Assembly (NCBI GenBank): GCA_033064195.1
Contig: JARBJD010000116.1
Span: forward strand, 1-64,000
Length of the DNA stretch: 64,000 nucleotides
DNA from: Blattamonas nauphoetae
Taxonomy: Eukaryota > Preaxostyla > Oxymonadida
Direction of reading: 5' to 3'
This document shows, one piece after another, positions 35,096 to 46,584 of the stretch. The position numbers and the translations under genes are program-made. Each line of letters begins with the position of its first letter. Position 1 is the first letter of the stretch. The notes under the pieces are model-generated. The model ran no database searches and was not told the DNA's origin. It saw only the letters and a list, made by a program, of their open reading frames with translations.

Positions 35096-38000
35096 TCAGC
35101 CCCATCTTGTCAGAAGAGACAAGAAGTCCATTCCAACAATCAACTTCTGAAGACTCATTCGATGAATCGACTCCAGAAGTCCACCAATCACAACAATCCC
35201 ATTTTCATAATCAGACAGAAACGACGACTGTGACACGGCAACCATCACCACATCCAACAATCCATGCTTCACCAACTTCATCCGCGCTTCATCAGAACAC
35301 GTCAGAACGAGGCGATGGAACATTTCAAGAGTGACAGAGACAACAGCTGGAAAAGGATTCCTGAAAAGAAGATGAAGCGAAAGAAAGGGCAAACATCATA
35401 AGACTGAATATGTCGAGACAAACATCAATAAGGGTACCAATCGAACGATGGTCAGAAGCAGACAGTCGGACAACGAAGGATGCAATAATGACAGATTGGA
35501 CTGTCGAATGGATTCGAGCAAAATTTAAGCGCAGGAGAGGGCTGAACGGATAGATGGAGAGATCGTTCATCAGACTGCGAAGGCCCTCTTCGCGGAAGAG
35601 AGATGGGTGGAGAGAGGGAGGATGAGAAGAGATGAGCGAAGGAAGATGAGGGAGAAGAGGAGAGTCAAAGTGAGAGGGAATGTTCAGCCAGTGCAGAGCA
35701 ATCACAACATCTCGACTCTCTCGAAATCGTGTCTTTTCTCTCTCAACATCTCGATGAGGTGTCAAAAGATTCTGAAACATCCACTTCAGAGACAGACAAT
35801 ATCCGAACGGGGCTGTGGAGACAACCAAAGAAGGCAGGATATCAGTCAGGATAGGCTGATGGTCAGGTCTCGTTAAAAGCGGCTGAGATGGTCCGACGAA
35901 CATTCGAATGACGAGTGGAGGAGGGAAGAGAGAAAACAAGTCGAGAGTGTGATGAATCAGATCCGAAGGGAGATTCACCGCTGTGAGCAGGATGGCGAGA
36001 GTGGATCTTTCCATGTCAGAGAGAGGATGAAAGAGGCCGCGGAGGAGGAGAGAGTGGAGACCAAAAATTGGAGTGTGAAGGAATCGTGGTGAGTCCCTAG
36101 TGATCATTTCTGGGTTCGCTCTGAGAAAGGCATTCGCATCTGAGCGTGCACGTCGTTCGAACAGAACCTCGATTGGGAAGACACTTCTTCGGTATTTCGG
36201 GTTGAGTGATGTGTGGTTCAGATACAACAATGGATGGAGAGCATTTGTATTTTTGTGATCGTTCAGGAGGATTGTCGTCAAATCTTCAGGGAAGGCAATC
36301 CCATGATCAAACGACAGGAGTGTGGCATACTCGATGAAAGTTCTGAAAAGCTCCATTTCGGGAGGGGATGAATCTCTGAGTGTCTTCAAATGCTGACGAA
36401 CTCGAGTCAACATCTTCTGCTGTTGTTCAAAGCGGAGGAGATAGTCCTTCGCCCAGCGACGAGTCAATGGATACAGTGCTCGAACAGTACAGACATCACG
36501 AACGAACGAAATCGAGTATTCAAACATCTCTTCTTCTGACATGTCTGCGTTCAGAAATCCGTCGAAGTCGAAATCGGAAAGGTCGCGCCAAATCCTTTCC
36601 ACGTCTGTTGAGGAGGGATGCTGGAAGCGCTTGTTCCAAAACCAGACGAGGAATGTCTGTTCTTCCTTCGTCCCATCTCGAAACGCGAAGCGAAGGTTGT
36701 GGAGATGCGACTCGCTCACAATCTCCACTCCCATTTCACTGACAATCGCCATCAGCATGGCCAAAGATTGAACGCGAAGGCGAGTACGAGAACTGCGGAG
36801 AGTCCAGAAAAGATGATCGACGAAGGCGGGTGGATCATCAATGTGGGACAGATTTCTGTGTACGGCGGAAACATAAAAGCATCGAATGAGTGAGTTGAGA
36901 ATTGTTTCATCATCTTCTTCATCAAACAGAGATGAGTTGAACTGCTCATTGAAATCAGGTTGAAGAAGCACACTTTGAACGACATCTTTAATTGTTGGAT
37001 AGTCAGGTGAACGCTGAGATGACGAATGGTGAAGAGGAGCAGAAATGAGGTTGTGGAGAGTGCTGATCATCCAACCAGTGTCTGATCGGGCAGGCGAGAA
37101 GGATGATTGTGTGTCCAGTGAGGGTAGAGATTGTGCTTCAAGAGAGAGCGATGATGACGAAGGGTCTGTGTCGGTTTGTGAGGGTGTGGGAGACGAAGAG
37201 GAGCCATGATGAAGATCAGAGTTGACAATTGATGATTCAAGTGTCGTTTGATCATCCTTCTCAGTTCGAAATTGGATAGGAAGGTGATTCGATTCTGAAG
37301 AATGAAGTGAATGATCTGTCAGCGATGATGCGAGGTGAGCAGACGGGAGTGGGAGTGAAGGAGGGCGAAGGGACATCAAGTGTTGGTGTTTCGACAGAAG
37401 AGACGTCAGAGTCGGTCGGAAGATCCAGTTTCGCACAAACGAGATGTCGCACTGAAACACAAACACAAACAACAAATCAAATCAAATCAAACACGAAAAC
37501 AAGAAGCACACCATAGTTTCCTCATTCGCAACAATCTTCCTCATCAATCCCTTCCATCCCTCAAACGAGTCGAACTCTTCTCGCATCTTCTCTTTTGAGT
37601 ATCGCTTCAGAACATCCTTCACAACATCCACAAATTTGGTCAAGTGTTCCACGTCCTTCTGTCGGAAGAGCGAATGCTCAGGCACAATCCACTGTCCAAC
37701 TTGTGAAAAGCGATTCACCAGTGCGGCAAAAGTTCGTCTAATTGCTTCATGAGACATCCCCCTTGATTCGTTGTGAGTTTCCGCTTGTAATTCGTACAGT
37801 GATGTGAACAATACGATGAGATCATCAAATGAAAGTGGTTTCGGAAAGGTGAGATCGCCAGATTTCACAAATGAGTTCAGAACGTCCAATATGATCCGAC
37901 AGAAGATGAGAGATTGATGATCAGGACGAATAGGTGAGTCCAATGAACAGCGATCCGCAAGATTCAGAAGAGTCGTCAGAAAAAGTTCGCAGATGACAGA

Positions 38001-38211
38001 AAGGTCAGATGAGAAGGCGTTTTCACGAAGTGTTGGACTGGTTGAAGGAGGAGGATCTGAAACGAGGAAGAAAGCGAAACACAATCGACAAACTGATGTG
38101 TGCAACACGAATGTTGTCAATACGAATATCATCAGAGGCCAGAGGCGGGGAAGATGGCCATTGTTTGAGTCGATTGTCCAGAAAGAGTACAACTTCAACA
38201 AACCACTCCAT
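35096..38211 (-). CDS. Large ARM/HEAT-like protein, four exons
   Basis: No exact family recognised. Exons: 38211-38124, 38056-37512, 37451-35395 and 35360-35096. Introns are 67, 60 and 34 bp with donors GTATTG, GTGTGC and GTTTGC. All phases agree and the sum is 985 codons. The sequence is rich in helical segments with regular leucines (CELFLTTLLNLADRCSL, LTKFVDVVKDVLKRYSKE), and the last exon reads like ARM repeats (EARMKLVKHGLLDVVMVAV). A Ser/Thr/Pro-rich stretch near residues 240-330 is probably disordered. I took the ATG at 38211 because it is the first in the opening exon; further upstream exons are possible. It probably acts as a scaffold or trafficking factor, but that is a guess from the fold only. 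Confidence 0.72.
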
Positions 38212-38696
38212 CAAATCCTGAAATATCACAAACAAACACAGGACACACTTTCCACGAGATTATGACATGTAGAACATCACAGGTTCAGAGAAAATCGAAA
38301 AATGATTGCGATGTGTGTTCGTGAGGAATTGCTTCAATATTCAAAGGATTAATGTGTTCATGGTTTGGAGAGATCATAATAAATGAATTTAGTGAGAGAA
38401 GTTGTCGAGTGAACCACGATGTCAGCAGATTGGACGAGATCGAAGGAGTGTCTTGAAATGACTGTGAGATTCGCTTTTCTGTTCAAGTTCGCGTCTATAC
38501 GACAGATACTGCGATGTATTCCTGGTGGGGATGTGATATAAAAAGAGTTTCAGGGAATACTCTTTCGTGAAACTCGTAGAACTGGTTTGAGAGTTGATCC
38601 ATGGGTGAGATCAGTGTTTCCACAATTGTTGCGTTTGAACACATTTTGCTCGAAATGATGATGAGAACACAAGATAGTGAAGTGATTCTTCTATAA
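38212..38696. promoter_or_regulatory. Divergent spacer between two genes
   Basis: 485 bp between the minus gene ending its 5-prime side at 38211 and the plus gene starting at 38697. No open frame of note. It probably holds both promoters; no specific motif recognised. Confidence 0.3.
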
Positions 38697-39340
38697 ATGA
38701 ATATGTCTCTCTTGTCTTCCTGTCCCACCACTGTTTCCTTTTCGTCTTATTCTCTTCATCCAAACTTCGACTTTCATTTCACACTCTCGACCCTTCTTCC
38801 ACTCTTCCTGTTCTCCCACAGAATTCTCTCCTCCTCTCTAATCCCACAGACCGCACCAACACACAATCGAAGTTTCAACACACTTCCCCCCAGCAACAGG
38901 CACAGCACATCAATCAACAGTTGAGTGATCCATCCGTCGAGATCCAGTCGATCACAGTCAATCAACTCCCAATCGAAGAGCAGCCATCTCATCAAGTATC
39001 CATCCCAACACTCCAGCCCTTCTCTCTTCCCCACCAGTGGACAAGAAGTGTCGATGCCCAAACGAGTGCCCAGTCGCATCTGTCCAAATCCAAATCGTTC
39101 ATGTCTCGTCTGCACACACCATCATCCCATCCAACCATTCCGAGCAGCCTCCTCGCCTGCCTCTTCTCTTCCAATCCTCTCCCTCCAAAACAATTCCTTG
39201 TTTCACATATTCAACTCATTCTTCAGTTCAAATCGGACCGGGAATTTCGAGGAGTGAATGAAGTGGTGGTGTCGTCATTCATCCATCCTGATTTCGATTG
39301 TTCCTCCCAAAAGTGTTGGTTCTGGAAGCTCGTCAATTGA
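38697..39340 (+). CDS. Gln/Ser-rich hypothetical protein
   Basis: Exons 38697-38732 and 38822-39340 join in phase across an 89-bp intron (donor GTTTCC, acceptor CACAG), giving 184 residues. The middle is Gln-rich (TSPQQQAQHINQQLSDP) and Ser/Pro-rich; the C-terminus is more ordered (KQFLVSHIQLILQFKSDREF). No family recognised. Its last 66 bases overlap, tail to tail, the end of the kinase gene on the other strand. The gene may therefore end in a further exon that I did not detect. Confidence 0.45.
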
Positions 39341-41457
39341 TTCAATCGAAACTGAATCGTTTCCGCCACAGAGGAAAACTGCGAATCGGAAGGTGACAGG
39401 AATGTTGGAGAAGAAAGTGGGTTGTGTCTGTCCATCCTGACTCAGCCGAAGTGTCCTCTTTCCATCTCGACCATCCGCCTCCAACACCACTCGCTGTCCC
39501 TCCTTCCCAGCTGCACACGCTGGTTCTTCCGAATACAACTTTCCACTCTGCCGAGCAGATCTGAACCGTTCACTCACATCCCATCCCGCTCCTCCCAACA
39601 GACATGGGAAGTCCCATCCCTCCTTCACTTTTTCAGTCTGCGAAGAAGCGACAATGCCAATGCGAAACCAATCTGTGATTCGAGTGATTGTGAAAGTGAA
39701 TCGAGCAACCACTTTCCCAAACGAGAACGAGAGAAGAGTGGAATTCCATCCTCCTTTGCGAGTGAATACTGAGCCAGAAAGTGAATATCCATATGCTGGG
39801 AACCATTCGATCGCATCTGCTCCGTTTCTGCTTCTTACAAATCCTGCTTGTGTTCTCTCTGCCCGTTGTCGAACGATCGGCTGTTCCGTTCCCCTCCTTC
39901 CTTCATCTTTCCCATCCTTCACCTTTGGCTGTTCTTGAATCAGAGCTTCTAACTCTTCCATCTTCCTCTTCAGCTCATTCCGCTCTTTCTCTCCTTCTTC
40001 CTTTTCCTTCCGTACTTCGTTTAGTTCAGTCTGAAGCTGAACGTTTCGTTCTCTTTCTTTCAGATTGTTTGCTTGTTCTTTCTTCAGTTGGTCTTGGAGT
40101 GTTCTCTTGTCAGTCGTCAGATCGATCACTTTTGCTTCCGATGTTCGCAGAGTGTCTTCCAGATCTCCAACTCTCTTTTCGGCCTCTCTTGACTTTATCT
40201 CAAGTAGTTTCCATCCTTCCCACGTCGTGTTGATCAGGCATCGCAGAATCGACGATTCAACAAGTTGCTTGCACGTTAAGCGAGATCCACAATCCTAAAC
40301 AGACCACAAACACACAAACACAAAACGAGGGAGAGAAGAGAAGGAGAAACGAGAAAAGAGTTCGAGAAGAGATGAAAGGAGGACAAACAGGATCCAACAT
40401 TCGAATCAGCAGTGCTCGTTCCTTCTCTCCACAACTCGTCCCAATCTGGGATGGTTCGAATGACCCAATCTCGCGGGCCAACTTGATCATCGTTTGACCC
40501 GAAAACAATCCTTTCCCAAAAAGAAGAAAGTGGAGAACAATCCCCAACGCCCACACATCCGACGATCCACTCGCTCGACCCTGAGCATCTTCAATTCGTT
40601 CAGGCGACACGTATTGCATCGACATCACTCCACGCGTCGAGCTCACATCTTCCGATTCTGCTGCCCCAAGATCACCTGAAACAGAGCAACACAAAGCAGA
40701 ACGCATCACAGAACAAAGTTGACGAAGAGAAATAAAAATTAGTTGGTTGGAAAAAGGAAGGAAGATGGAAGTGAGAAAAGAGGGAAAAGGAAGATGAAGA
40801 AAGATACAAACAGAGTTTCGCATGGCCATCACCAAAAAGAAGAATGTTCTCCAATTTCACGTCCCCGTGCGCTGTCCGTTCACCAGCATCGTTGTGCATG
40901 AAACACAATGCCGACGAAATATCAACCATCACTTGATAAACAATCTGAACAACAACATCCAAATAGAAAATCAATGATGAAAATGAAAATCAAGTGAAAA
41001 TGATGCCACAACACGAGGTCAACGAGAAAGTGGCAGGGAAGAAAGAAAGGGGGAGGAGACGATCAAAATAGCAGAGAAATCGACAAACATGACGATCAAT
41101 CAGAACTCCACGTTCCGAGTGAGATTTCACCAGCTGAGCAAGGGACTGTCCCCCCAGTTCCATCACAATCGCCTGCATGTTCTCCATCGCCACTACTTCC
41201 TTCAGTCTCACAATGTGCGGATGAACAAAAGTTCTGAGTCGATGAACTTCGCGCTCTATTCGTTCCTTGTCTTTCGATGACATGCATCGCATCATCTTCA
41301 CCGCAAAATGTTCTCCTGTTGAGTTTTCTTCAACTTCAATCACTGTCCCAAATCCTCCATCGCTGAGGTGACGAAGAAAGCAATCTGTAAGAGAAGGAGA
41401 ACAATATCATTGTATATGATCCAAGAAACGGAATATACATCCGGATGGAGCAGTCAT
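39275..41457 (-). CDS. Atypical NEK-like protein kinase with coiled coil and C-terminal SPRY-like domain
   Basis: Five exons: 41457-41439, 41384-41089, 40944-40812, 40675-40389 and 40294-39275. Introns are 54, 144, 136 and 94 bp, three with donor GTTTGT; phases close to 584 residues. Kinase features: glycine loop LSDGGFGTVIEV (13-24), lysine in FAVKMM (36), catalytic loop AHGDVKLENIL (130-140) and metal-binding CDLG (150-153), then MQYVSPERIED and SSDVWALGIVLHFLL. HRD is HGD and DFG is DLG, but Asp133, Lys135 and Asn138 are present, so it may be active with altered regulation. A coiled coil rich in Glu/Lys follows (about 300-370). The C-terminal 200 residues form a beta-rich module with aromatic/glycine pairs, resembling SPRY-like partner-binding domains. 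A kinase relic at 8.3-9.3 kb shows the family is multicopy. Confidence 0.85.
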
Positions 41458-41588
41458 TGTTACACTCCTAAAGTGTTTTGCTCCACGTGAATTAAGGCAG
41501 GTGACAGATCGAGCCCACAACAAAATTAAGTTCCTCAAATGAAGATCGGACGAAGTGCGATCGCACAAATAATAAAGGTTGAACAGAA

Positions 41589-43661
41589 TTAATCCACCTT
41601 TTCAAAGAATAAAATGTTATGGCCATGTGATTTCGGAGTGGGGACCTTTTCAGCCGTCTTCGTCGTTCTCTCTGTGACGTCGCTCTTTGCCTCTTCCTTC
41701 GCGTCGCGCTGAGTCAGCACTGCCTTCCCACTCTCCTTGCTGATGATAAACGCCACAGGATGGGGATCTTTCGAAGAATGCATCAGAGAACGCCTTGTTT
41801 CGGGGTAGCGAGGGGAGAATGGATTCGTCGGGAGGAAATAGGAGCTTGTGGTTGACGTCATGCTGTTCTGTGTTGTTGAGACAAGAAACGGATCAACGAG
41901 TGTTTCTTGTTCATCCGAAGCCGATGCCGTTCCTTGGTCGTGTTCTGAATAAACAGTGTTGGACTCCATGTCGCTTGACGTGAGGGTGTGGGGGAGGAGA
42001 GAGGGAATGCGTTTGTGGCCCGAATGAATCGAGAAGCGTTGGGATTGGATGAGGGGCGACGAGCGGTTGGATGGGGTTGTGGCAGTGACTGGTGTGATGG
42101 GAGAGGTCGTTTCAGGAACAGCTGCGTCATTTTGTTTTTGGTTCTCTTCCTTTTCAAGCTGCTTCTCCAAATGCTCAATTTCATGCTGGGGAAGCCCTGT
42201 CATCCTCATCTTTCGCTCCATCGGCGATATGTCCTCGAAGTCCACCTCACCACGCGTCATTTCATGATGGCTCCGCAACGTTGATTTTCCGACAGGAGAT
42301 CCACGAATATCGCGGAGAATGTCAACTTTTCGCTTTCTTGGCTGCGAATTTCGAAGGAATTTGTGATTTTGGACCATTTTCATGGCAGAGTCGAGGTGGA
42401 GAGTTTCAATCATTGAAGCAGAGCGTTCTGACCTCATTGTTCGTTCCATCTCTTCTCTTTCGCTGATATCCTTGCGTCGCTTCTCCCATGCATTGATTGA
42501 GGGCCGTACCAGTTTATCTTTCTTCCAAACAGGGAGTGGTTGTGGGCTGAATGTTCGAGTCGTTGAAAACGACGAATAAAGTGGCGGATCGTCACTTGCC
42601 ATGAATGGGCGTGTTGACTCATGCATGAGCATCCCTTCGATCAACCGTGGGCCTTCGCTTTGATACCCACCGACAGTTTCAGAGAATCGCTTCGGGGCAG
42701 GGACATGCATTCCAGTTGAAGTTTGATAATTGCGTTGGGTCGCTTCTCCATCATCTGATCTTGCTGAATACATTGTTTCGTGAAAGTTATTCATGGCCGA
42801 TTCATTTCTGTCCCATTGTTGAGTGGAGAGACCAAAATGAGACATATTTCGATACCTCCCAGTGTTTGCGATCATACAGGCATGCTGCGGTGTCATTGAA
42901 GAGTTGTGGGTTGATTGAGAATAGAAAGAGCGCGAAGTGGTCGAAAACTGTGGAGCATCAACTGAACTGTACGACCTCTGTCTGGCAGCCCTTGTTACAT
43001 GCGCTGGGGAGAGTTCACCGTTTGTCACTTTTCCAGTGATTGGAAAGAGCTGCCGTGACAGGGGTTCTTCCTGGATTCTGGAGCGAGAAACGGCGGAGGC
43101 AGCTTCCATTGAGATTGGGGGGAGATTCACAGATTCTGGGATGTGTGATACACTGTGGGCGGGCTGATTATTGATAATTGCTTGATCTCTTTCCCTTTTT
43201 CGTTTGTCCATGAGTCCAGTTCGTGTCATTTTGCTTGACGAGAGAATGTTCGATTCAACATGCGCGTCTGCAAACGGTGTATGCTTTATGGTCAATTGCT
43301 CCATACGCATTGGCTCAACATTGCTGGATTGTTGAAGAGATATGGAGTTTTGCTTCCTTCTTTGTTCAAAAAGGTCCTTTCGAGAACGAATTCTGTCTTC
43401 TTGCGGGATAGGTCCACTTTGGGCTTGTGCGCCGTAAGTTCGTGTTGGGTCTCGATCTGCCCAAGGCCAGCCAATTTCTGATGATTTTTTGGAGATGTCA
43501 TCACTCGGATCTTTGACGATGAAGAAATTGGATGTGGTCAGGATGGAGAAAAGATTGAAATGATGAGAAAACATCAAAATGCAGAGAAAAAGAGACCTGG
43601 CGTCACAAGAAACCTGTTTGTAGCAGGTTTTACAGATGCCATGAGTAACGAAACTGACCAT
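41589..43661 (-). CDS. Low-complexity hypothetical protein, 649 residues
   Basis: Exon 1 is 43661-43634 (28 bp) and exon 2 is 43510-41589. The 123-bp intron has donor GTAAAA and the phase fits; reading straight through the intron also stays open but adds an unusual hydrophobic stretch. The protein is Ser/Thr/Gln/Arg-rich, with charged helical segments (SINAWEKRRKDISEREEMER, LPQHEIEHLEKQLEKEEN) and no known domain. It is probably a disordered scaffold or cytoskeletal protein; this is inference from composition. Its start lies 203 bp from that of the SDR gene on the other strand, so the two may share a promoter. Confidence 0.65.
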   Translation of the reverse strand: MVSFVTHGICKTCYKQVSCDARSLFLCILMFSHHFNLFSILTTSNFFIVKDPSDDISKKSSEIGWPWADRDPTRTYGAQAQSGPIPQEDRIRSRKDLFEQRRKQNSISLQQSSNVEPMRMEQLTIKHTPFADAHVESNILSSSKMTRTGLMDKRKRERDQAIINNQPAHSVSHIPESVNLPPISMEAASAVSRSRIQEEPLSRQLFPITGKVTNGELSPAHVTRAARQRSYSSVDAPQFSTTSRSFYSQSTHNSSMTPQHACMIANTGRYRNMSHFGLSTQQWDRNESAMNNFHETMYSARSDDGEATQRNYQTSTGMHVPAPKRFSETVGGYQSEGPRLIEGMLMHESTRPFMASDDPPLYSSFSTTRTFSPQPLPVWKKDKLVRPSINAWEKRRKDISEREEMERTMRSERSASMIETLHLDSAMKMVQNHKFLRNSQPRKRKVDILRDIRGSPVGKSTLRSHHEMTRGEVDFEDISPMERKMRMTGLPQHEIEHLEKQLEKEENQKQNDAAVPETTSPITPVTATTPSNRSSPLIQSQRFSIHSGHKRIPSLLPHTLTSSDMESNTVYSEHDQGTASASDEQETLVDPFLVSTTQNSMTSTTSSYFLPTNPFSPRYPETRRSLMHSSKDPHPVAFIISKESGKAVLTQRDAKEEAKSDVTERTTKTAEKVPTPKSHGHNILFFEKVD

Positions 43662-43864
43662 CCAATGGTTTCGATCGATTCATCTCTAAAATCAACGTCT
43701 CAATGAGAGGCTATAACAGACGATTACATGCAACGTTCAATGACGAACACTTTTTCACCGTTTGTGAAGTGATCAATGAAGAAAAAACTGCTTTGAAAGA
43801 GATCAGCACATACTTTGTATTCACTCATCAGACACATTTACAAGAGTCAATACTCTGTCCTGAG
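43662..43864. promoter_or_regulatory. Divergent promoter region, 203 bp
   Basis: Separates the start codons of the genes at 43661 (minus) and 43865 (plus). An upstream frame on the plus strand is open here but has no ATG. No individual motif recognised; the call rests on gene layout. Confidence 0.35.
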
Positions 43865-46523
43865 ATGGAGAATTCCATCACAGATGCTCAACTTAAAGCC
43901 GCTCTCGAGGTTTTACGTTTGCACTATTCCTTCAATGACTTTTCTAGAATCAATCGAAGCGAATCCCGAAATACTTCGTTCAGAAGATATGAAATCTCTC
44001 AAAAAATCCATCGGACACATTTTTACAACGATTCATAAAGATGACTTCCTCCAATCATCCAGTTCAAAGCATACCAAGATAGATCTGAAAGCCACTCAAA
44101 AACAAGACGCCCTTGCAAAGCAATCGTCCCTCATGATCCAACAACGTAAGCAGGCGAAGTCTCTCATCGCGTCACAACCGATGTCCATTCTCAACTCGAC
44201 TTCTGAGGGGCAGATTGACATTTTCGAAGAACCGGTTCGAACCTCCTCCAGACCGTGCAAATGCTATGTTTGCCAAGAAGAATACACATCCATCCATTTT
44301 TTCTATCATTCTCTTTGTCCGTCATGCGCAGCTCTGAACTGGGAAAAGCGATTCTCGTGTGGCGATCTTCGAGGCAAGATTGCCCTCTGTACGGGTGCAC
44401 GTGTGAAGATCGGACACCAATGCTGTTTACGCCTTCTTCACAGCGGAGCTTTCGTCATTGCCACATCTCGATTTCCAAACGACGCGGCGCTCCGATTCCT
44501 TGCTGACACTTCGTTCGAAACATACGCTCATCGACTCCACATCTTCGGCCTCGACTTCCGTGACCTCTCTTCGGTTCAAGCATTCTCAAAGTTCATCATG
44601 TCCAACTACCCACGACTCGATATCCTCGTGAACAACGCTGCTCAAACAATCAGAAAGCCAGCCTCGTTCTACACTCATCTGATCGAAGGCGAGATGAAAC
44701 AACTCAACGACCTACCAAAAGAGGCTGTTGAACTCCGGAAACACGACCCGCAGTATTCAGCTTCTGTTCCGGAAGAGAACAACGCCTTCGCAAAAGTGAA
44801 CAATCCGAAGAACTACTTTGACGCCTATTTAAGCTACTACCCGACTGATCAAGAGCCACAGGCCATTGTGTCTGATGATGGGCCGAATCATCAGGTCAGA
44901 ACAGTCACCAATGTGACGATCAACGGAACTGTCCACAATCTTTATTCATCCGCTCGACCAGTCACTCTAACCAACCTCCAGTCAACATCAACACTATCTG
45001 CTCACGAAGATAGTCTCCATTTCCCGAATATATCCCAATCAGGAACAATATTCAAGGCAGGCTGTGTGGTGTCATCCGAATAGCATTTTCTGGTGCCTGA
45101 GTATCAAGTTGTTGGGGATGCCCTTGTCCACTACGCACCCCACCACACTCAGGCCGAAATACAATCTGAAACAAACACTGACAACGAGTATATTGACAGA
45201 GAGCAGCGGGACGAGAACGCAGCGGAGGAAGACGAGATCGAGGACTTCTCCGACCGCCCAGCTCTCACCAAGCATCCCCCTTCAGCACAAGCTGTGGCTG
45301 TGCGATCTTCGCCTCACGGACTTCCACCGACACCAGCAGAATCTCTCGTCTTTGCTGGCTCGAGCAAGAAACAGAAGTTGGACACACTTCGAATGATGTC
45401 CACGCCGTTCGGAGGGCAACTGCAGTTCACTCCCTCCCCCACCGACCCAACGACAGATGTTGAAATGATTGCGACACTCGGCTCAGCTCCAAAGCGAACG
45501 AGCCATCTCCCGAAACAGATTTTGAATGCGTTGAAACATTCCAAACGAAAGAACAAACAGAAACAGGATGAGGAAGGAGAGGACGACGATGCAGAGGAGC
45601 ATGTGTTCTCAAAGAAGGTCGTGTTGGGTGCGCAGGGAATCAGAAAACCTCAAACAATCTTGACACGGGAAATGCTCGAAGCGAACAATCACAATTTGGC
45701 TCTGACGAACAAGGAAGACGGAGACAATGGATTGTTCGAGCAGAAAGTGACGGAAGAGTGTGGAAGGCAGAAGAGATGCCCTGTCGAAGAAGTGGATTGG
45801 CAAAGCGAGAAGCGAGCCATGTCTGTTGTCGTCTCAGAGCCAGATGAAGACCAACTCACTCTCCCTTCTCTCTTCACCACTCGCTCGTCACACCCCACCT
45901 CGCACCCTTCCTCTCTCTCCCTCCCTCCCTCGTCCGCCCTCCTCTCGCAGATCCACCTTGACCCAACAGATGCCACTCCACCATCCCTCATCGACACTAC
46001 CAGAAGAGACACAGACAACCAGCCCATCGACACCCGCACACACAACTCGTGGGTCGCCACAATCGACCAAGTGTCGTCGGTGGAACTTGTGGAAGTGCAT
46101 CTGATCAACTCGTTTGCGCCGTTCGTCCTCATCTCGCAGTTGGAAGCACTGATGGCGCAGGATCAATCGACCGACCATTTCGTGGTAAACGTGAGTGCGA
46201 TGGAAGGGAAGTTCCACAGAACATTCAAGTCGTTCAACCACCCTCACACGAACATGGCGAAGGCGTCGCTGAACATGCTTACGCGGACGTCTGCCAGTGA
46301 CCTTGCGAGGAGGAGGATCTTCATGAATGCAGTGGATACTGGGTGGATCACTGATGAGAAGCCGCTCCACGCTGCCGTTCGTGCGGAGGAAGGTGGGTTT
46401 TCCCCTCCACTGGACGAGGTTGATGCCATGGCTCGGATTTTGGACCCGATTTTCGTGGGCGTCAACACTGGAGTCCTCCACTTTGGGAAGTTTTTTAAGG
46501 ATTATTTTGTGTCCGAATGGTAA
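43865..46523 (+). CDS. Short-chain dehydrogenase with N-terminal zinc-cluster and large insertion
   Basis: Exon 1 is 43865-43916 and exon 2 starts at 43948 after a 31-bp intron (donor GTTTGC). Near residue 120 lies a cysteine cluster of four CxxC-like pairs (CKCYVC and LCPSC). The Rossmann half follows: GKIALCTGARVKIG (near 158), a DFRDLSS segment and LDILVNNAAQ (near 245). The second half, near 716-860, has NSWVATIDQV, the serine in VNVSAMEGKF and the lysine in TNMAKASLNM; the usual catalytic tyrosine four residues before that lysine is a threonine. About 450 low-complexity residues separate the halves. A single in-frame TAG at 45081-45083 interrupts the gene; GT...TAG stretches of 15 bp (45069-45083) or 18 bp (45066-45083) could be spliced out in frame. 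Otherwise the TAG is a nonsense change or sequence error. Confidence 0.8.
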
Positions 46524-46584
46524 CTTCACCCCACAATATCCTCACCCCATAGATTTAGTTCATCGTTTCGAAAGAATCAATATA

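Noticed and set aside
35050-35334. 94-codon plus-strand frame
   Set aside because: It is antisense to the last exon of the large ARM/HEAT-like gene, whose phases and repeats support the minus strand.
45081-45083. Stop-codon reassignment (TAG read as an amino acid)
   Set aside because: TAG, TAA and TGA all terminate or break frames elsewhere here, and one isolated TAG is better explained by a tiny intron, a nonsense change or a sequence error.
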